A DNA stretch of 64,000 bases from Chaetorhynchus papuensis (Eukaryota; Chordata; Aves; Passeriformes; Rhipiduridae). Position numbers and translations under genes: made by a program. Shown one piece after another: positions 37,925 to 49,709 of the stretch (the stretch's first letter is position 1; each line of letters begins with the position of its first letter). Location: assembly GCA_013396525.1 (NCBI GenBank), contig VWYX01000352.1:558759-622758 (forward strand), in the 5' to 3' direction. The notes below the pieces were generated by a model, which was not told where the DNA came from, did not search any database, and saw only the letters and a list, made by a program, of their open reading frames with translations.

Positions 37925-40900
37925 GATAGCAAAGGATAAATTCTTTATAAAGAATAGAAGCATAAGACTTATTTCTAGTATTCATATGACTGTCAGAGAC
38001 TTCTATAAGTAATAGGAGGGACAAAACCAGATTTTAAGGAACAAATTAAAAATAAAGCTGTTGAACCCCCTAACACTGAATACCTGAGCTACCATGCAGG
38101 AAAACACTACTGTGGCTGAATTACAGCCACAGAGAGGAAAGCTGAAATTCTTGCTGTGCTTGCTATCTGCACCCACCTAATTATGGGCAGAGTTAATGTA
38201 TGAACAGACCCTATGATCTGTAAAAGCAAACCACAAATGTCAAGCTTTGTGAAGTAAAATCAGAAGACGACTAGAATATTTGAGAAAAGGTGCAGTTTAA
38301 TGTAGTATTTCTCAAACCTCCTAGTAAATTGTGACCTCCTTTTGTCTCACCAGTCGCCATGAAACTTTCTGAGTCAGCAGCAGCTCAGTTTCTGCAGAGT
38401 AAAGGCTGCTAACAACTAGCTGAAAGTATTTACATTAACCTACCTGTCACAGAGCACTGGAGCTGCTGCTTAATTATAGGTAGATAGCAGTTAGATAGCC
38501 GAGGAAAACAGTTGCTCCTTGTAATTCTCTCACCTGTTATCACCTCTCACTCCCAATATGAATGCTTCTCTGACCTATTTAGGGACCAGTAAAAGATATT
38601 GGATGTGGAGATGATAAAGATACTGCTCCCATCCTGCAAGTCACCTGACTCTTCCACATGTTCCGTTTCTTCTCGCACTCCTTGTTGGCCTTGCCTATTT
38701 ATACAGTAAGCTTTTGAAGAAATGAATTCTTGTACATTGTTCCTGTGACATGAGATAAGCATCAATGTTTCTCAAAATAAACTAATAGTACTAACAGGTC
38801 CTCAATAATGATGTTTCATAGAACTTTAGTTATTCTAGACAGACAAACCAAAATGTTACAATGTTTTAGAAATGTGGAAAGCATTTTGCTTAATTTCATG
38901 CCTTTGACCTTCTAAATGCTACTCATTCTTGTATTATAACTCACTGAAATACAATATTGCCACCTGCTAACAAGACTGGGAGCTGAAATTTCAATTGTTG
39001 TTAGTGTCTTTAAGTCAAAGGTCAAAGTTTCTGAAGAAGACTTATGCTGAGCCACCAAGAAACATAATTGCAGAAACTGAAGATATGCTTAAAGTTTTTT
39101 GAGTAAAAAACAAAATAAGACACCTAAAATTTTCACCTTTGTGATTATTTCTGAACTCTGTGGACCTTTATCTTTGCCTGGCTAAGGCAGCTAAGAGCCC
39201 GTGTGATGCACAGTGGTGACTGAAGCCCAGTTGCTAGTGGGGCCAACATCTAACTATCAAACTTCTATTCCATCTAATGTCAGTATTGAAGGACTCTGGG
39301 GGAAGACAATTATCTGAAAAAGGAAGAACATATGAAAGACATTCTCAATGAAAAGCTGAAAAGCTTTAGCTGTTGCTTTCCTTACTGCCCCTCCCATGGG
39401 CAAGTCTACAAGCTCTCATCTACTTATCCAGGCCATTGGCTATTTTCCTTAGAAAAATCCCTGCCATCTTCCTGTATATTTGACCTTCCCCCTGTTTCTA
39501 TCTTTTTTGATTTAAAATATTAATTACTTCCTAAGCTTCCTTTAAGTGAGGTGACAAGAGCTATCTTTCTGCTGGGATAAGCAGTACTCCCAGAATTCAA
39601 ATAAGTGGCATCTTCATTTATTGATTCCTCCTACATTTTCTTTAACTAGGGAATACCTTAGAGGCCTCCACACTTCTGAGTAATTTCCTGCACCTCTGGG
39701 ATGTTTGCCTCCCTATTTATTCATTTTTGTTTCCCAAATTTAATTAAGTTCTTTATCTGTGACCCCATGGAAGAAAAAGGTAAAGGTTTCTGTTGCCTTA
39801 ATGTTTTCTAGTGAATCTAGATTTTATACAAGCTGATTTTTCAAGGAACATTTTAAAGAACTAAAATAATGCCATACCTATTCCTTCTAGAAACCAGTGG
39901 ATTCCAAATACAGACTGGAACTCTGTGAAGAGTATGTTGATTGAAATTCCTTTGTTCCAAATCCTAAAACCTAAGGTCTTATGTGAAGGTTTTAAAATAG
40001 AACTTCTCTGCTGAAAACAAAGAAAAACTTTAAAATTCTGATCAATTTTTTAGGCTTCTAGAGAGGACTGTAACACTTGAAAAATAATAAAAAAATTACA
40101 TTTTGTAAAGTTTACTGATATATCCTCTCTGTTCTCCCTTTTGGCTGACATTCTAGAGGATCAGTTCTGCCAGGAACTCTGATAAAGTGCTATTAATCTC
40201 TTATTTCCTTCCTACATACGAACCTTCTTGCTGCTCTGCAAAATCCAGCCAGAGAGTCACTGCAAGTTGCTTGGTGACCAAGATAAAAATCTTCAGCCTT
40301 TGCATTATTTTAGCTGTCAGTCTAGACCCACACTGACTCTTGAGTAATATCAAAAGCAGCACCTCATGACATTCAAGTCCATGTGTCCCCCTTTTGCTGT
40401 CTTTAGCCACTTTGCTCTAATTTTCCAGGTAAAATAAAAATGAAATTAAATTAAATAAGATTTTAATTAATACCTAGGAAAAATCACCTTCAAAATACAA
40501 TAATAAAATAACTAAACATTTGCAAACAAATTGAATAACTTATGTAGTCCTCATCAGATGCGGTATCAGTCTGTGATGTCAAAACAATTTTAAATGATCA
40601 AAAAGAAATTGTACAGGAGAAATACTCTTTTCCTTGATTTCTACTAAAATGCTCTCAACAAATATTTTCAACAAAGGCTTGTATAGAACATGTAGGAATA
40701 GCTTATTGGGTTCAGAAAATGATGTTCATTCAAGTTTCCAATGCTTTGGGAAAAAAAATATATATATTTAGATAGATATTTTGGTATTTTTTCCCATATT
40801 CCAATTAAATTACTTTTAAATGTTTTAAAGATCTCACTGAAATCTTTTACTTTCTGTGTTACATATAAAAACAGATATATTACTCTCTACTTTCCAAACA

Positions 40901-41555
40901 ACCCTTTTAATGATATTTTCATCTCTGGGTATTGAAGAGAACACAAGTCATTAATTCCTTTAGCAATTTAAACTAAGAGATATTGTCTTTCTATTTGTCT
41001 CAACAACAGGAAAACTGGAAAACTGTATGCCATGCTCATTCACCTTATGAAATTGTCATCAAGGTTATTGACAACAGTAATGAGTACTTCCTTATTTAAG
41101 TAAATAATGCATCCTTTATGCAATAGAAATCACAAAACTCAACTCAGCAAAAATCTATGCAACCTTTGAGCTCTGAGGTTTAAATTCCTCTGTCTTTTCC
41201 TCTAAGGTTAGGAACTCAACAAATTGCTCTTAATTGTTCAATTGTTGTATATGTATCATGCTGATCCTCTCCAAGAAAACATCTGTGTCACCAGCACTCT
41301 TGAGGGAATCATGCCAATGTATTACAAAATCAACATTTTCCAAACATAGCAGAGGCTTTTTTTTCTGTGGATTTGAAAATAGCTGGTAAATGACTAGTCA
41401 TTTTGCAAGGGTTGATAACATTTTCAGTTATAAGTAGACTGCATGAATAAGGCGAGAAATGCAAAGGATTTATAGCAAGTGACAATGTTCCAAAATAAGA
41501 GAACTTTAGAAGAACTGCTTAGTCATAGATGATCCTATGCCCTTGTTTCTTCTCC
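37925..41555. other. Unique sequence, no recognised gene
   Basis: No gene was recognised. The only small structure is a perfect 9-bp inverted repeat with a 5-base loop at 38110-38132 (CTGTGGCTG / CAGCCACAG). The rest is ordinary AT-rich sequence with short chance open frames. Confidence 0.5.
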
Positions 41556-41559
41556 CCAG

Positions 41560-41845
41560 GACAAAGTGTATTTCCCCAGAAAACTAGCAGAAGGCTCAAA
41601 ATCAAAGTGCACTACTGTATCAATACCTCTGACTTTAGAACCACAATCTCTACACTTGCAGATTTCATTCAAAAATCTAGTTGCACTCACTAACCTTTCA
41701 GAAATTATCCAAACTCCAGAGATTTTATCAACAGTTAGAGAAAAATGGCTATTACTGCATAGCTCACTGTTACTATATCTTTTTGACGATGCTCAAAGGT
41801 TTCAGCAAACCATTTCTTTGTCAGCTCTTGACAAAGTAGCCAGCT
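41560..41845 (+). other. Candidate 286-bp coding exon, unverified
   Basis: A strong acceptor (ccttgtttcttctccccag, ending 41559) and a good donor (AGCT|GTAAGA, GT at 41846) bound 286 bases that are fully open in one frame, 95 codons plus one base. The peptide starts DKVYFPRKLAEGSKSK and is leucine-rich and helical in its second half (REKWLLLHSSLLLYLFDDAQ), faintly recalling a spectrin-type helical repeat. I do not recognise a family. Entry is phase 0. The frame stays open only to 41856, just past the donor. No adjoining exon could be identified, and an open frame of this length is not rare by chance here; it is the splice signals at both ends that make it worth a check. Confidence 0.25.
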
Positions 41846-41856
41846 GTAAGACATAG

Positions 41857-44200
41857 TTTCACAAAAATAACCTCTGAATGGATTGGAATGGAATCCCTTC
41901 ATGAGAAACAGCATCTAGGTTATACACAAAATCAGCCGCAGTATCTGCCCCGTGATGCCTACAATCTAACCGTGTTTTCACTGGGGGAAAGGGTTTAATT
42001 ACTTTTTTTTTCCTTGCACTTGGTTTAATAAGACTCAGATTTTAGGAATTTTGTAACGGCTTACTTTACATTTTGCTGTTACAATACTTGTCACTTAAAA
42101 TTTCAAAATTCTTGCAATTACTACTTTTATTCATATGTTTTACCACAGGTGATATCTTGCAAAATTCTACTAGAGGCTTCTGTTTATGATCCATTCTCAA
42201 AATTAACATTACATTTTTGAAAGCCACTCCATTATGATCAGCTTACATTTGCTCTTGATTTAAAGGCATACTGTTCAGGATAACTACAGTACTAAAGATA
42301 CAAGAAACTATAAAAATAAACAAAAAAAAATAGAAGCATGTAGTTTTACATGAAAAACTCAAACTACTTCCACTGCAGGTTTTTTTCAGTATGAAAAGTT
42401 ATTAAAGTTATGCTTATTCTCACTGAGGAACAACACGAGAAATCACAGGAATATTCATAACTGTGAGACTAACAATCCTAATAAAAATTTTGTGCACAGT
42501 TATCACAAACAGAAAGTTTTTACAAAACCCATCCCTCTTTCACCTTTCTTCCACTGTATCCCTGCCCTGGAAGAGACATCAACCCCAGTGTAAATCCATA
42601 CAGAGAATATAGACCTGGAGCCACTCAAATACACTTTCCTCAGGAAGATGGATGTAAGCCAGCTCCAGTCTGGAAGCAATCTAAGCACGTTCATACAGTG
42701 TTGCATGCAGATTTATAAGCCCTGCCTCTCAATGTTGATGTTCCCCATGATGTTCACTAGAGGCTTTGCTACTGTTATTTATTTTATTTGGAATGCACTC
42801 AGATGCAATGGTGATGAGCTGCAGTACAAAACCCTGTGAGAGAGAGTGACAGAGTGTGAGACAGAGATGAGAATGAGAATAAAGGCATTTTTATTACATT
42901 CGCCTCAGTTTGAAATTCATAATCCTGAAATTCTCTGAACAATGGACTTAAACTACAGTCAGCAATTCAAGAGGAACAGATTCCTCACATGAGCCTCTTG
43001 GTGTGTGGTGCCAAAAGGTCAAAAACAGTGAATACGATTTAAATGTGTAAGTTGAGATTCTGAAGAGAAACCACACATTCTGAAGTGGTGTGAGAAATGA
43101 CCACGAGCCCTTTTAACACTAGTTTCTGTCACAAAGCAAATCTTCTCTAGCACCAATCTCCTGATTATACTTCTCTACTGCACTAGTTAAAAATGTAAGG
43201 GGGGAAACTGCATCGTCTTACAGCCAGAATATTCTCTGTTCTGCTCTCAAGGGATCTTAACATATCAGGCTTTGGGCACCTAATTTTCTTCCCTTACTTT
43301 GGGATGTTGCAAAATTGAGAAATAAATCATAATATTATATACTTTATTGTAGTAAATGCTTTCTTAATCTATTTCTTTTGCACATATATATAAAAAATAT
43401 ACTCCACACTTACATTCTGTTTCTCCATGTGCATAAAATTGCCACAAATAAAATGAGAGTCACCGTTTATTCTTTGTATCATATAAGAAAAAAGTTTTAA
43501 ACCTTTTTATGGAGTGATAAAATAGAAACAAATTTTATAATTTATGGTTCACAGGATGCAACGATTGACATTATATAGAAATTTAATCAGTCTTGCAGAG
43601 CTCACAGACATCACAGTAGGAGGTTCTTTTGACATTTCATGGAGAACTAGGCAAGATGAGGTACAATATGTGTGCATATTTCAGTATGTTATGTATTTTC
43701 TTAAGCTTTTATCCTTTCAGGAGTCACTGTCATTTTGAAGGAATCACACCTTTAAAAAGCTCTAAATACATGAAAGAAAAACATCAAGATTTGTTTTGAG
43801 CAAAACAGAGTTAGAAATACTTGCAGAGGTAGCCAATTCCTTCCTGATATGAACTTCACAAAACTGAGACACTGGTTTAACACCTTTTCTATAGCCCTTG
43901 AGATCTGTCAGGTGCACAGCACCTGGCTGTAGTCACATAATCAGGCTATAACCCTAATGTCACGTAGAGTTATGACTGGGAACATTTTGCTGCAAAGTCT
44001 ATCAAGGGTGCAGGATGAAAAAGTCAGCTCAAAGCCTTACCCACTCACAGGTACCTAATTTCTACATTCCAAGCAACAAAGAACAGAGCCTGAAGAAGGG
44101 GCTATAAAACTATTATTTTCATGCTAAATTTTAATACTCTTATTTGCAGTATGCTGGTTTCTGTAATGAACAGAGTACTATTATTTTACTTCATGCAGCA
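41857..44200. other. Unique sequence, no recognised gene
   Basis: No gene was recognised. A purine-rich GAGA/GTGA tract lies at 42837-42884. Short open frames show no family motif. Confidence 0.5.
42837..42884 (+). repeat. GA/GT-rich low-complexity tract
   Basis: A degenerate run of GAGA, GTGA and GAATGAGAAT units. It is low complexity with no sign of function. Confidence 0.8.
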
Positions 44201-44530
44201 GTATTCCATTATTGTTGATTGAAACAACTTTGCCCCTGAAACAATTTATTATCAGAGTACCATAATTACATTTATAACTATTTAGTAAACCTACTTATAC
44301 ACTATTATGATATTAGTGCTTGTTGGACAGAATATCTGAAGCCTCAGATACTTTATCATAAGATGGTGATTATGACTGTTTTTCAGAAATTCTCATTAGG
44401 AATGTCGGCAGCTACATAAACCTTTTGATAATGTTATCTGGTCCATTATTAATTTTTTTGCTGCTGTTATCAAATTAATGACCTAATTTTTCTCATTCTC
44501 CACCATTTTTTCTTATACCCCAAAATGGTG
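44200..44530. promoter_or_regulatory. Possible conserved noncoding element
   Basis: The block has many GATA and TTATC words and TAAT cores ('cttttgataatgttatctgg', 'gttatcaaattaatgacc', 'tactttatcataagatgg') and no recognised repeat. Dense GATA and homeodomain-type words in repeat-free AT-rich DNA are typical of vertebrate developmental enhancers, but such words are also common by chance in AT-rich sequence. This is inference only. Confidence 0.2.
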
Positions 44531-47500
44531 GGTTAAATATACAACCTCCAGTATGCACTTTTTTAATGGAATCAAATTCCATCTTCACAGAGCTACCTTA
44601 GGAAAAAAAGATAAATATAAAACACTAGAAATAGCTTAAAATTATATATCAGGCCAGATAACCAGCTTAATACAATATTTCACTGTATTATTAGGTGACA
44701 ATCTTTTCAGAGATTATGAAGAACAAGAATCATAGCCATAAATTACTTTGAGTGAAACTTTTTTTAAGAAGTTTTTTCCCAGGAGAATTATGCAGCATTT
44801 ATTTCTTTGTTTTACTTCAAATTAAACTATGTTTTATTAAATTGCATGCAGCAAAAGCATCAACTCAGTAAAGAGCCCAGTTACAGTAAGCTAATGATTG
44901 AAGGCTGAGGCTGGGCTACCATGGTCTTATGGCTGGCTGGAGGTTTTCGTTCCTATCTGCTCTGTTCTCAGAAACATCATGAGCCACAGACAGAGCCATT
45001 AATGTTGTAATAAACCCACAAACACAAAACCAAACCCAAAAATAGTTTTGTGGTGAAATTCTGGGTTAAGTAATAGTGAAGACCGAGCTACTCTTGAGAT
45101 TTCAAAAGTAAAGGTATCAATGATTCCTTATATTCATGGATCAGATAACTTTGTCCTATTATATCCTGCCATGGACTGTAAGCTTATTTGATTTTAGACA
45201 ATCAAGAAAATTCCATTCTAAAATAAAACTCCAACATGGTCACCATTTTTTTTTTTACTTCTTTTTGTTCAATATAATTAAAAATTATGGCAACAAACAA
45301 ACTATTTAAAAAGCATAGAAACCAATTGTCATCTTAGAAGTATTAAAACCAAAAAGGCTAATTTTCTTTAAGCTAACCTGTGCCAGGATAAGAGATCAAC
45401 TCATTTCCAAAGTTTTGTATGGCCTATAAAAGTCCACCTATGGCTTCTTTAAACAATGTTTTAATATACCATTGTCAGACCTGGGAAGTTGCAATTTGGG
45501 TTTACATGTCAGTATTCGTCAACAAAGCACAAAACTTCATCTGGAGAAATAGAGCATGAAATCACTTTCTCACCCTGCTTCTGTGCATCATACCTAACAA
45601 CACTGAAACTTAAAAAAACCTCACACCAATATTTAAGTGGTGTAAAAATAAGTTGTCAGATTATTTTCTCAACTCAATATCAAACCCAGAAGTACACACA
45701 CTTCTGTTAGCAGCTAGAAATCTGAACACTTCATTGCAACTGCTACATTACCTTTACCTTCTATTTTTCATAATTAAAAACAAGAGGTAAAAGAACCTCT
45801 AAAAATTAGCATGTTTAAATTCTACACATTTATGAGAGCATAGGAACAAATAGAGACAAATTTCAGTCGTCTCAGGATGAAGAGCCACTTATTAGTGAGA
45901 AGCACTGTTGACCACTGAAGACTTAAATGAGTAAAAATACTATCTGGCTCCCGAGAAAAAGGGGCTGAGCAAAATTAAGTCCTACAAAATTTATTGGGAG
46001 GTTCATGCAGGCTTCCAGAAGAAGCACACTGTGCTACTCCTCTTTCTACAACTTTAACATCAGCAGAGATTCACCAAACTAGGCATCTTTCACTTCTTTT
46101 AGAACCGCACTCGTAATGTGGCACAGCATAAGTGAACGATGAAAATGTGCTGTTTACAAGGCAGTATTTTGATTTAGAAAGAGAGTTACTCACAAGGGTT
46201 TTGGTTTAAGACATCAGATATACAATTACAATAAAAAATGAGAAGTACTGTACTGGACCAACTTGCTTAAGCAGTTGAAGGACTATTTTGGGTTTTTTTA
46301 TTTACCAACAACCTGCAACTCATAGTTCTCCATTTCCTTATCTGGAAAAATGCAGCTGTACCAAGAGAAAGCCTTTCTTAGTTTACTCCTTCATGTGAAC
46401 ACTACAATGTACGGAAAAATCACAGTTCAATCCTTTTTTGCCTCTCCACCTTATCCAGGGCTTCCAATCAACTCTGTCTGGTTTATGAAAAAAAAAACCA
46501 CTCAAACCCCAAAATTATCAAAAAACACACGAGTGACAACAAAACCTAACCACTGAAGAAACATAGCTATTGAAAGAAATCTGGGGCACTTAAAGGAGAT
46601 CTAGTGTCTACTTACTATAGAAGCCACTTAAAGGCTTTCACAATTCTGGAAGCTTTTTCCATGCAAGGAAAGAAAAGGTCTCAAATGAGGGCTCCTATCA
46701 CCCTATTAAAAGGTGACTTAAAAGGTTGCACTTTAAAGTATAAATTTAAATTAAAGTTTCTTCATTTGTAGCTGTTTACTCAGGTCTTCTTTGGCTAGCA
46801 CAGCTGAAAATAAAGATTTATCAGCCAAACAGCTCTGTTCTTGTCTTCTGCTTTCTGTTCAAGTTTCCTCTGCCCTTTTTCCTTTAATACTTTGCTTCTT
46901 CTGTTTACTCCCTTCATCTTTTTTGTAATTATTGAAGGAAAAAGAGAGAAAGTAGGTTTTAATCTCTCTTCCGTGTTTCCCTAAAATAAGAGGGAAACTA
47001 TTGTCAAAAAGGGATAGAGACTGGATACTGTGATTAGCTGAAAATTCTTGTCATCTGCTCCAGAGATGGAGCCATAACTGTTATTGCTTCTTGCCTGGAA
47101 AAAGGTATAAAACTGTGGATCTTCCCTGATGCCTCTTCCATCTTTAAACAGACTGCTTTAGTCACCAAGGTGCTCAGGCTGGAACCCATCCTGAACATTT
47201 TATTTGTGTTTAAAGAGGGAAGCTCTCGCACAGCTGTAAACACAGCTAATATTTTTGTGGGGATTTTCAGGTTAAGGTGTTCACACATTGCTTCAAATCC
47301 CTAATGTAACTTGGAACTTGTAAATTTGGAAGGAGATGAAAGATAAACATAGGAGGAGTTAATAATACAAAATTCAGGTTCTTTGCATTGGATCATTAAG
47401 CACAATTAGTTGCAGCACCCTTGTTACAAAGCAATAAGAGCAAGCACTTCAGATGCAATAAAAGGCAGTACATCACTGATAACCAATCTATATTCAGCTT

Positions 47501-48025
47501 ACTACCACCTGTAAATGCAGGCAATATGTTTCTTTTAAAGAGGCTTGGAAAGTGGTTCCCAGGATGCCTTTAGGGAATGTGTTCTTTTTGAATTAATTAA
47601 TCACTGGATGTCATCACTGCTCCACTCCACTGCATATGAAACAGCACTTCTCTGGCACTTGAAAATCTTAGCTAGAAGGAGGTTCAAGTAAAACAGTTTA
47701 AGATAAATATAACTTCAGTGCAAGAGAGATTAGGAGTTAATTCCAAATGGAAATGGGGAAAATATCAGTGCAGCTTTTATACTGCAGATGAGTTTCCTCC
47801 ATTATTTGCATTATTTTCATGCATATCAACTTAGAAGATTTTCCTTTTTTTTCCTTGAGTGAATCCTCTTTTGGGGAGGTGATCTTGGCAGACACATACA
47901 GCAGGAATAAAAGTTTTTTAAGTTCTCTACCAATGTACATTGGCCCTAAGATCCTGGCCAATGCAGTGTTTTATAGTGAAGAAAGACAACATTTTTCAAA
48001 AAAAAGGTCTTTTTTTTGTCATATG
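44531..48025. other. Unique sequence, no recognised gene
   Basis: No gene was recognised. The plus strand is open from 47041 to about 47300 without a start codon and reads like a WD-repeat-flavoured peptide, but the evidence is weak and it is discussed under rejected items. An A/C tract is present at about 46488-46520. Confidence 0.45.
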
Positions 48026-48029
48026 TACA

Positions 48030-48148
48030 AATAGAGGTAGGATAACAAAGCATGAATTTTCACCAGTGACCCTAAGGCAGAATGTGAACCAAGGTCTCCA
48101 GAGGGGAAAGGGTAATGCACTAACCTACTGCACCACCAAGTCCCCTTC
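48030..48148 (-). repeat. tRNA-derived SINE fragment
   Basis: On the minus strand a perfect pol III A box (TGGTGCAGTAGG, 48135 to 48124) is followed 45 bases later by a B-box-like GGTTCACATTC (48090 to 48080). The consensus boxes are TRGYNNARNNGG and GGTTCRANNCC, and the spacing is that of a tRNA. The putative acceptor stem arms do not pair well, so a working tRNA is unlikely and a tRNA-headed SINE is the better reading. Downstream on the minus strand, 'ctgccttagggtcactgg' continues into a non-tRNA body. The MIR/CORE-type class is plausible, but I cannot name the family. SINEs are rare in birds, so this is probably an ancient amniote insertion. Confidence 0.55.
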
Positions 48149-49625
48149 ACTTTCCAATTATCACAGAACCTCTCCTACTGCTGTGACACTCTCCTTGCCA
48201 CATAGGTCAAAAAGTGAGTTACTGTCAAAAGTGATTAATCTATCAGCTGGCTCAGGAATTTCATAGAATAAAATGAGTGGTGCTTGTCCCAAGTATGGTT
48301 GCAATACTACAGATTTACTTTCAGGTTTTTTATATCTGAAATCATGACTGTTTTCTCTTTCATATAGTATCATGGCCCATCAGATTTAGAGACATCTTGT
48401 AAGAGGGAAAAACCTCTGTGGTATCTCTTTCATAATTTCAGGTTTATAGGTACTACAAACCAAAGATCTCTGCTGAAATCGCTTTACTGCTAATGCATAA
48501 GATGATGTATGAGAGGTCTGTTTCTAAATATGTAGCCATATTATGAATGTGATCCAAACATATTTTTGGGGTTTTTTCTAGCATACTTTTTAGTTATAAA
48601 AAAAGTTAGCTACTTACGAACTCAGAAAAGCAACATACACTTAAAACTCAAAAGGTCATGATAGTTTTTTTCCTCCCTTACTTTCCTATATCCTGCAGAT
48701 CATAAAAATAAGTTTCAAGTGATCCTCTTCAATGATTCACAAGATTAGCTTAGTTGTACAAAATTCCCAACATTCATGCCCTGATTAAAATCATATTTTC
48801 ACACTTAACCGATTTCCTCTAACGTGGAAAAGTGATTTTCCCAAATACACTTTCAATAGTATGAGATTTCTCTTCCTTGAAGGATTTAATAATTTAGTAC
48901 TACAGATTAAACAACACTGCATGGTTTCAACCTGTGAACCCTTTTTGCTCCCTTTTTTAGGTTATTCACTCCATTTTGCCTCAAAGTGTCACACAAGCTT
49001 ACTAAAGATGCTAAATATTTATGAAGCTCTTGGCCTCAATGGTATGAATCTGTGAGTACAAAATTAGGTGTTTAACAGATTAATCAAAGTCTCAATTTTA
49101 TACCAACAGTTAGTTGCAGTTATCTTGATGTCTAAAGACTTTCCTTTATCCTAAACTTACAGACACCTTCCAGCTCCACTTCAGGATGAAAACAAGCAAA
49201 CAAAACCAACCCCAAAGCAAGCACAGAACTTACACAATTTAACTTTAGTACTTTAATTCACTTGCTCATTCTGACTCTTCTTTAAGTAAGGTCTGTAAGT
49301 CAGGATGCTGCAATAAAAATTTGCCTCCAACTCCAAAAAAATTCCACACAGGTCTCTGCCAGCAGCATTGATCCTACTGCGGGGGTATCAATGCTGTGTC
49401 ATCACTGCCCTGCCAGTCCTTTGCATTTGCTTCATGCAGACTTAGTGGGTATAGAATAAAAGTTATAAAAATATTAATTTGCTTTGTTCCTAAGTATTTC
49501 TTCAAAACAAGTTCAGTAAATTTGCTGGGTATTGATCACACAGACATTTTGCAATTTTACCTTTATATCTGTTCATCAGACGTCAACTAACTAATGAACT
49601 GTTGCTAAAAGAAAACACCCAGTGG
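48149..49625. other. Unique sequence, no recognised gene
   Basis: No gene, RNA or repeat was recognised apart from short A/C-rich patches such as 49190-49220. Confidence 0.5.
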
Positions 49626-49709
49626 AATCATAGAACCACTGGGTTTGAAAGGACTCTAAAGATCATCCAGTTGCAACCCCTCTGCCATGGGCAGGGACAC
49701 CTTCCACTC
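49626..49709 (-). mobile_element. CR1 LINE 3' end, minus strand
   Basis: The plus strand reads 'aatcatagaacc', 'tttgaaaggactctaaagat' and 'ccatgggcagggacacctt', which is the reverse complement of the CR1 3' untranslated region and tail. Only about 85 bases remain, an extreme 5' truncation of the kind common for CR1. Confidence 0.9.

Noticed and set aside
47041..47300. Plus-strand stop-to-stop frame reading like a WD-repeat segment (DGAITVIASC, GIKLWIFPD)
   Set aside because: There is no start codon or clear flanking splice pair, and roughly 20 stop-to-stop frames of this size are expected by chance here. The resemblance is only a few residues.
48080..48142. Functional tRNA gene on the minus strand
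   Set aside because: A and B box spacing fits, but the acceptor arms pair at only a few positions and the B box has two mismatches, so a SINE head is the better call.
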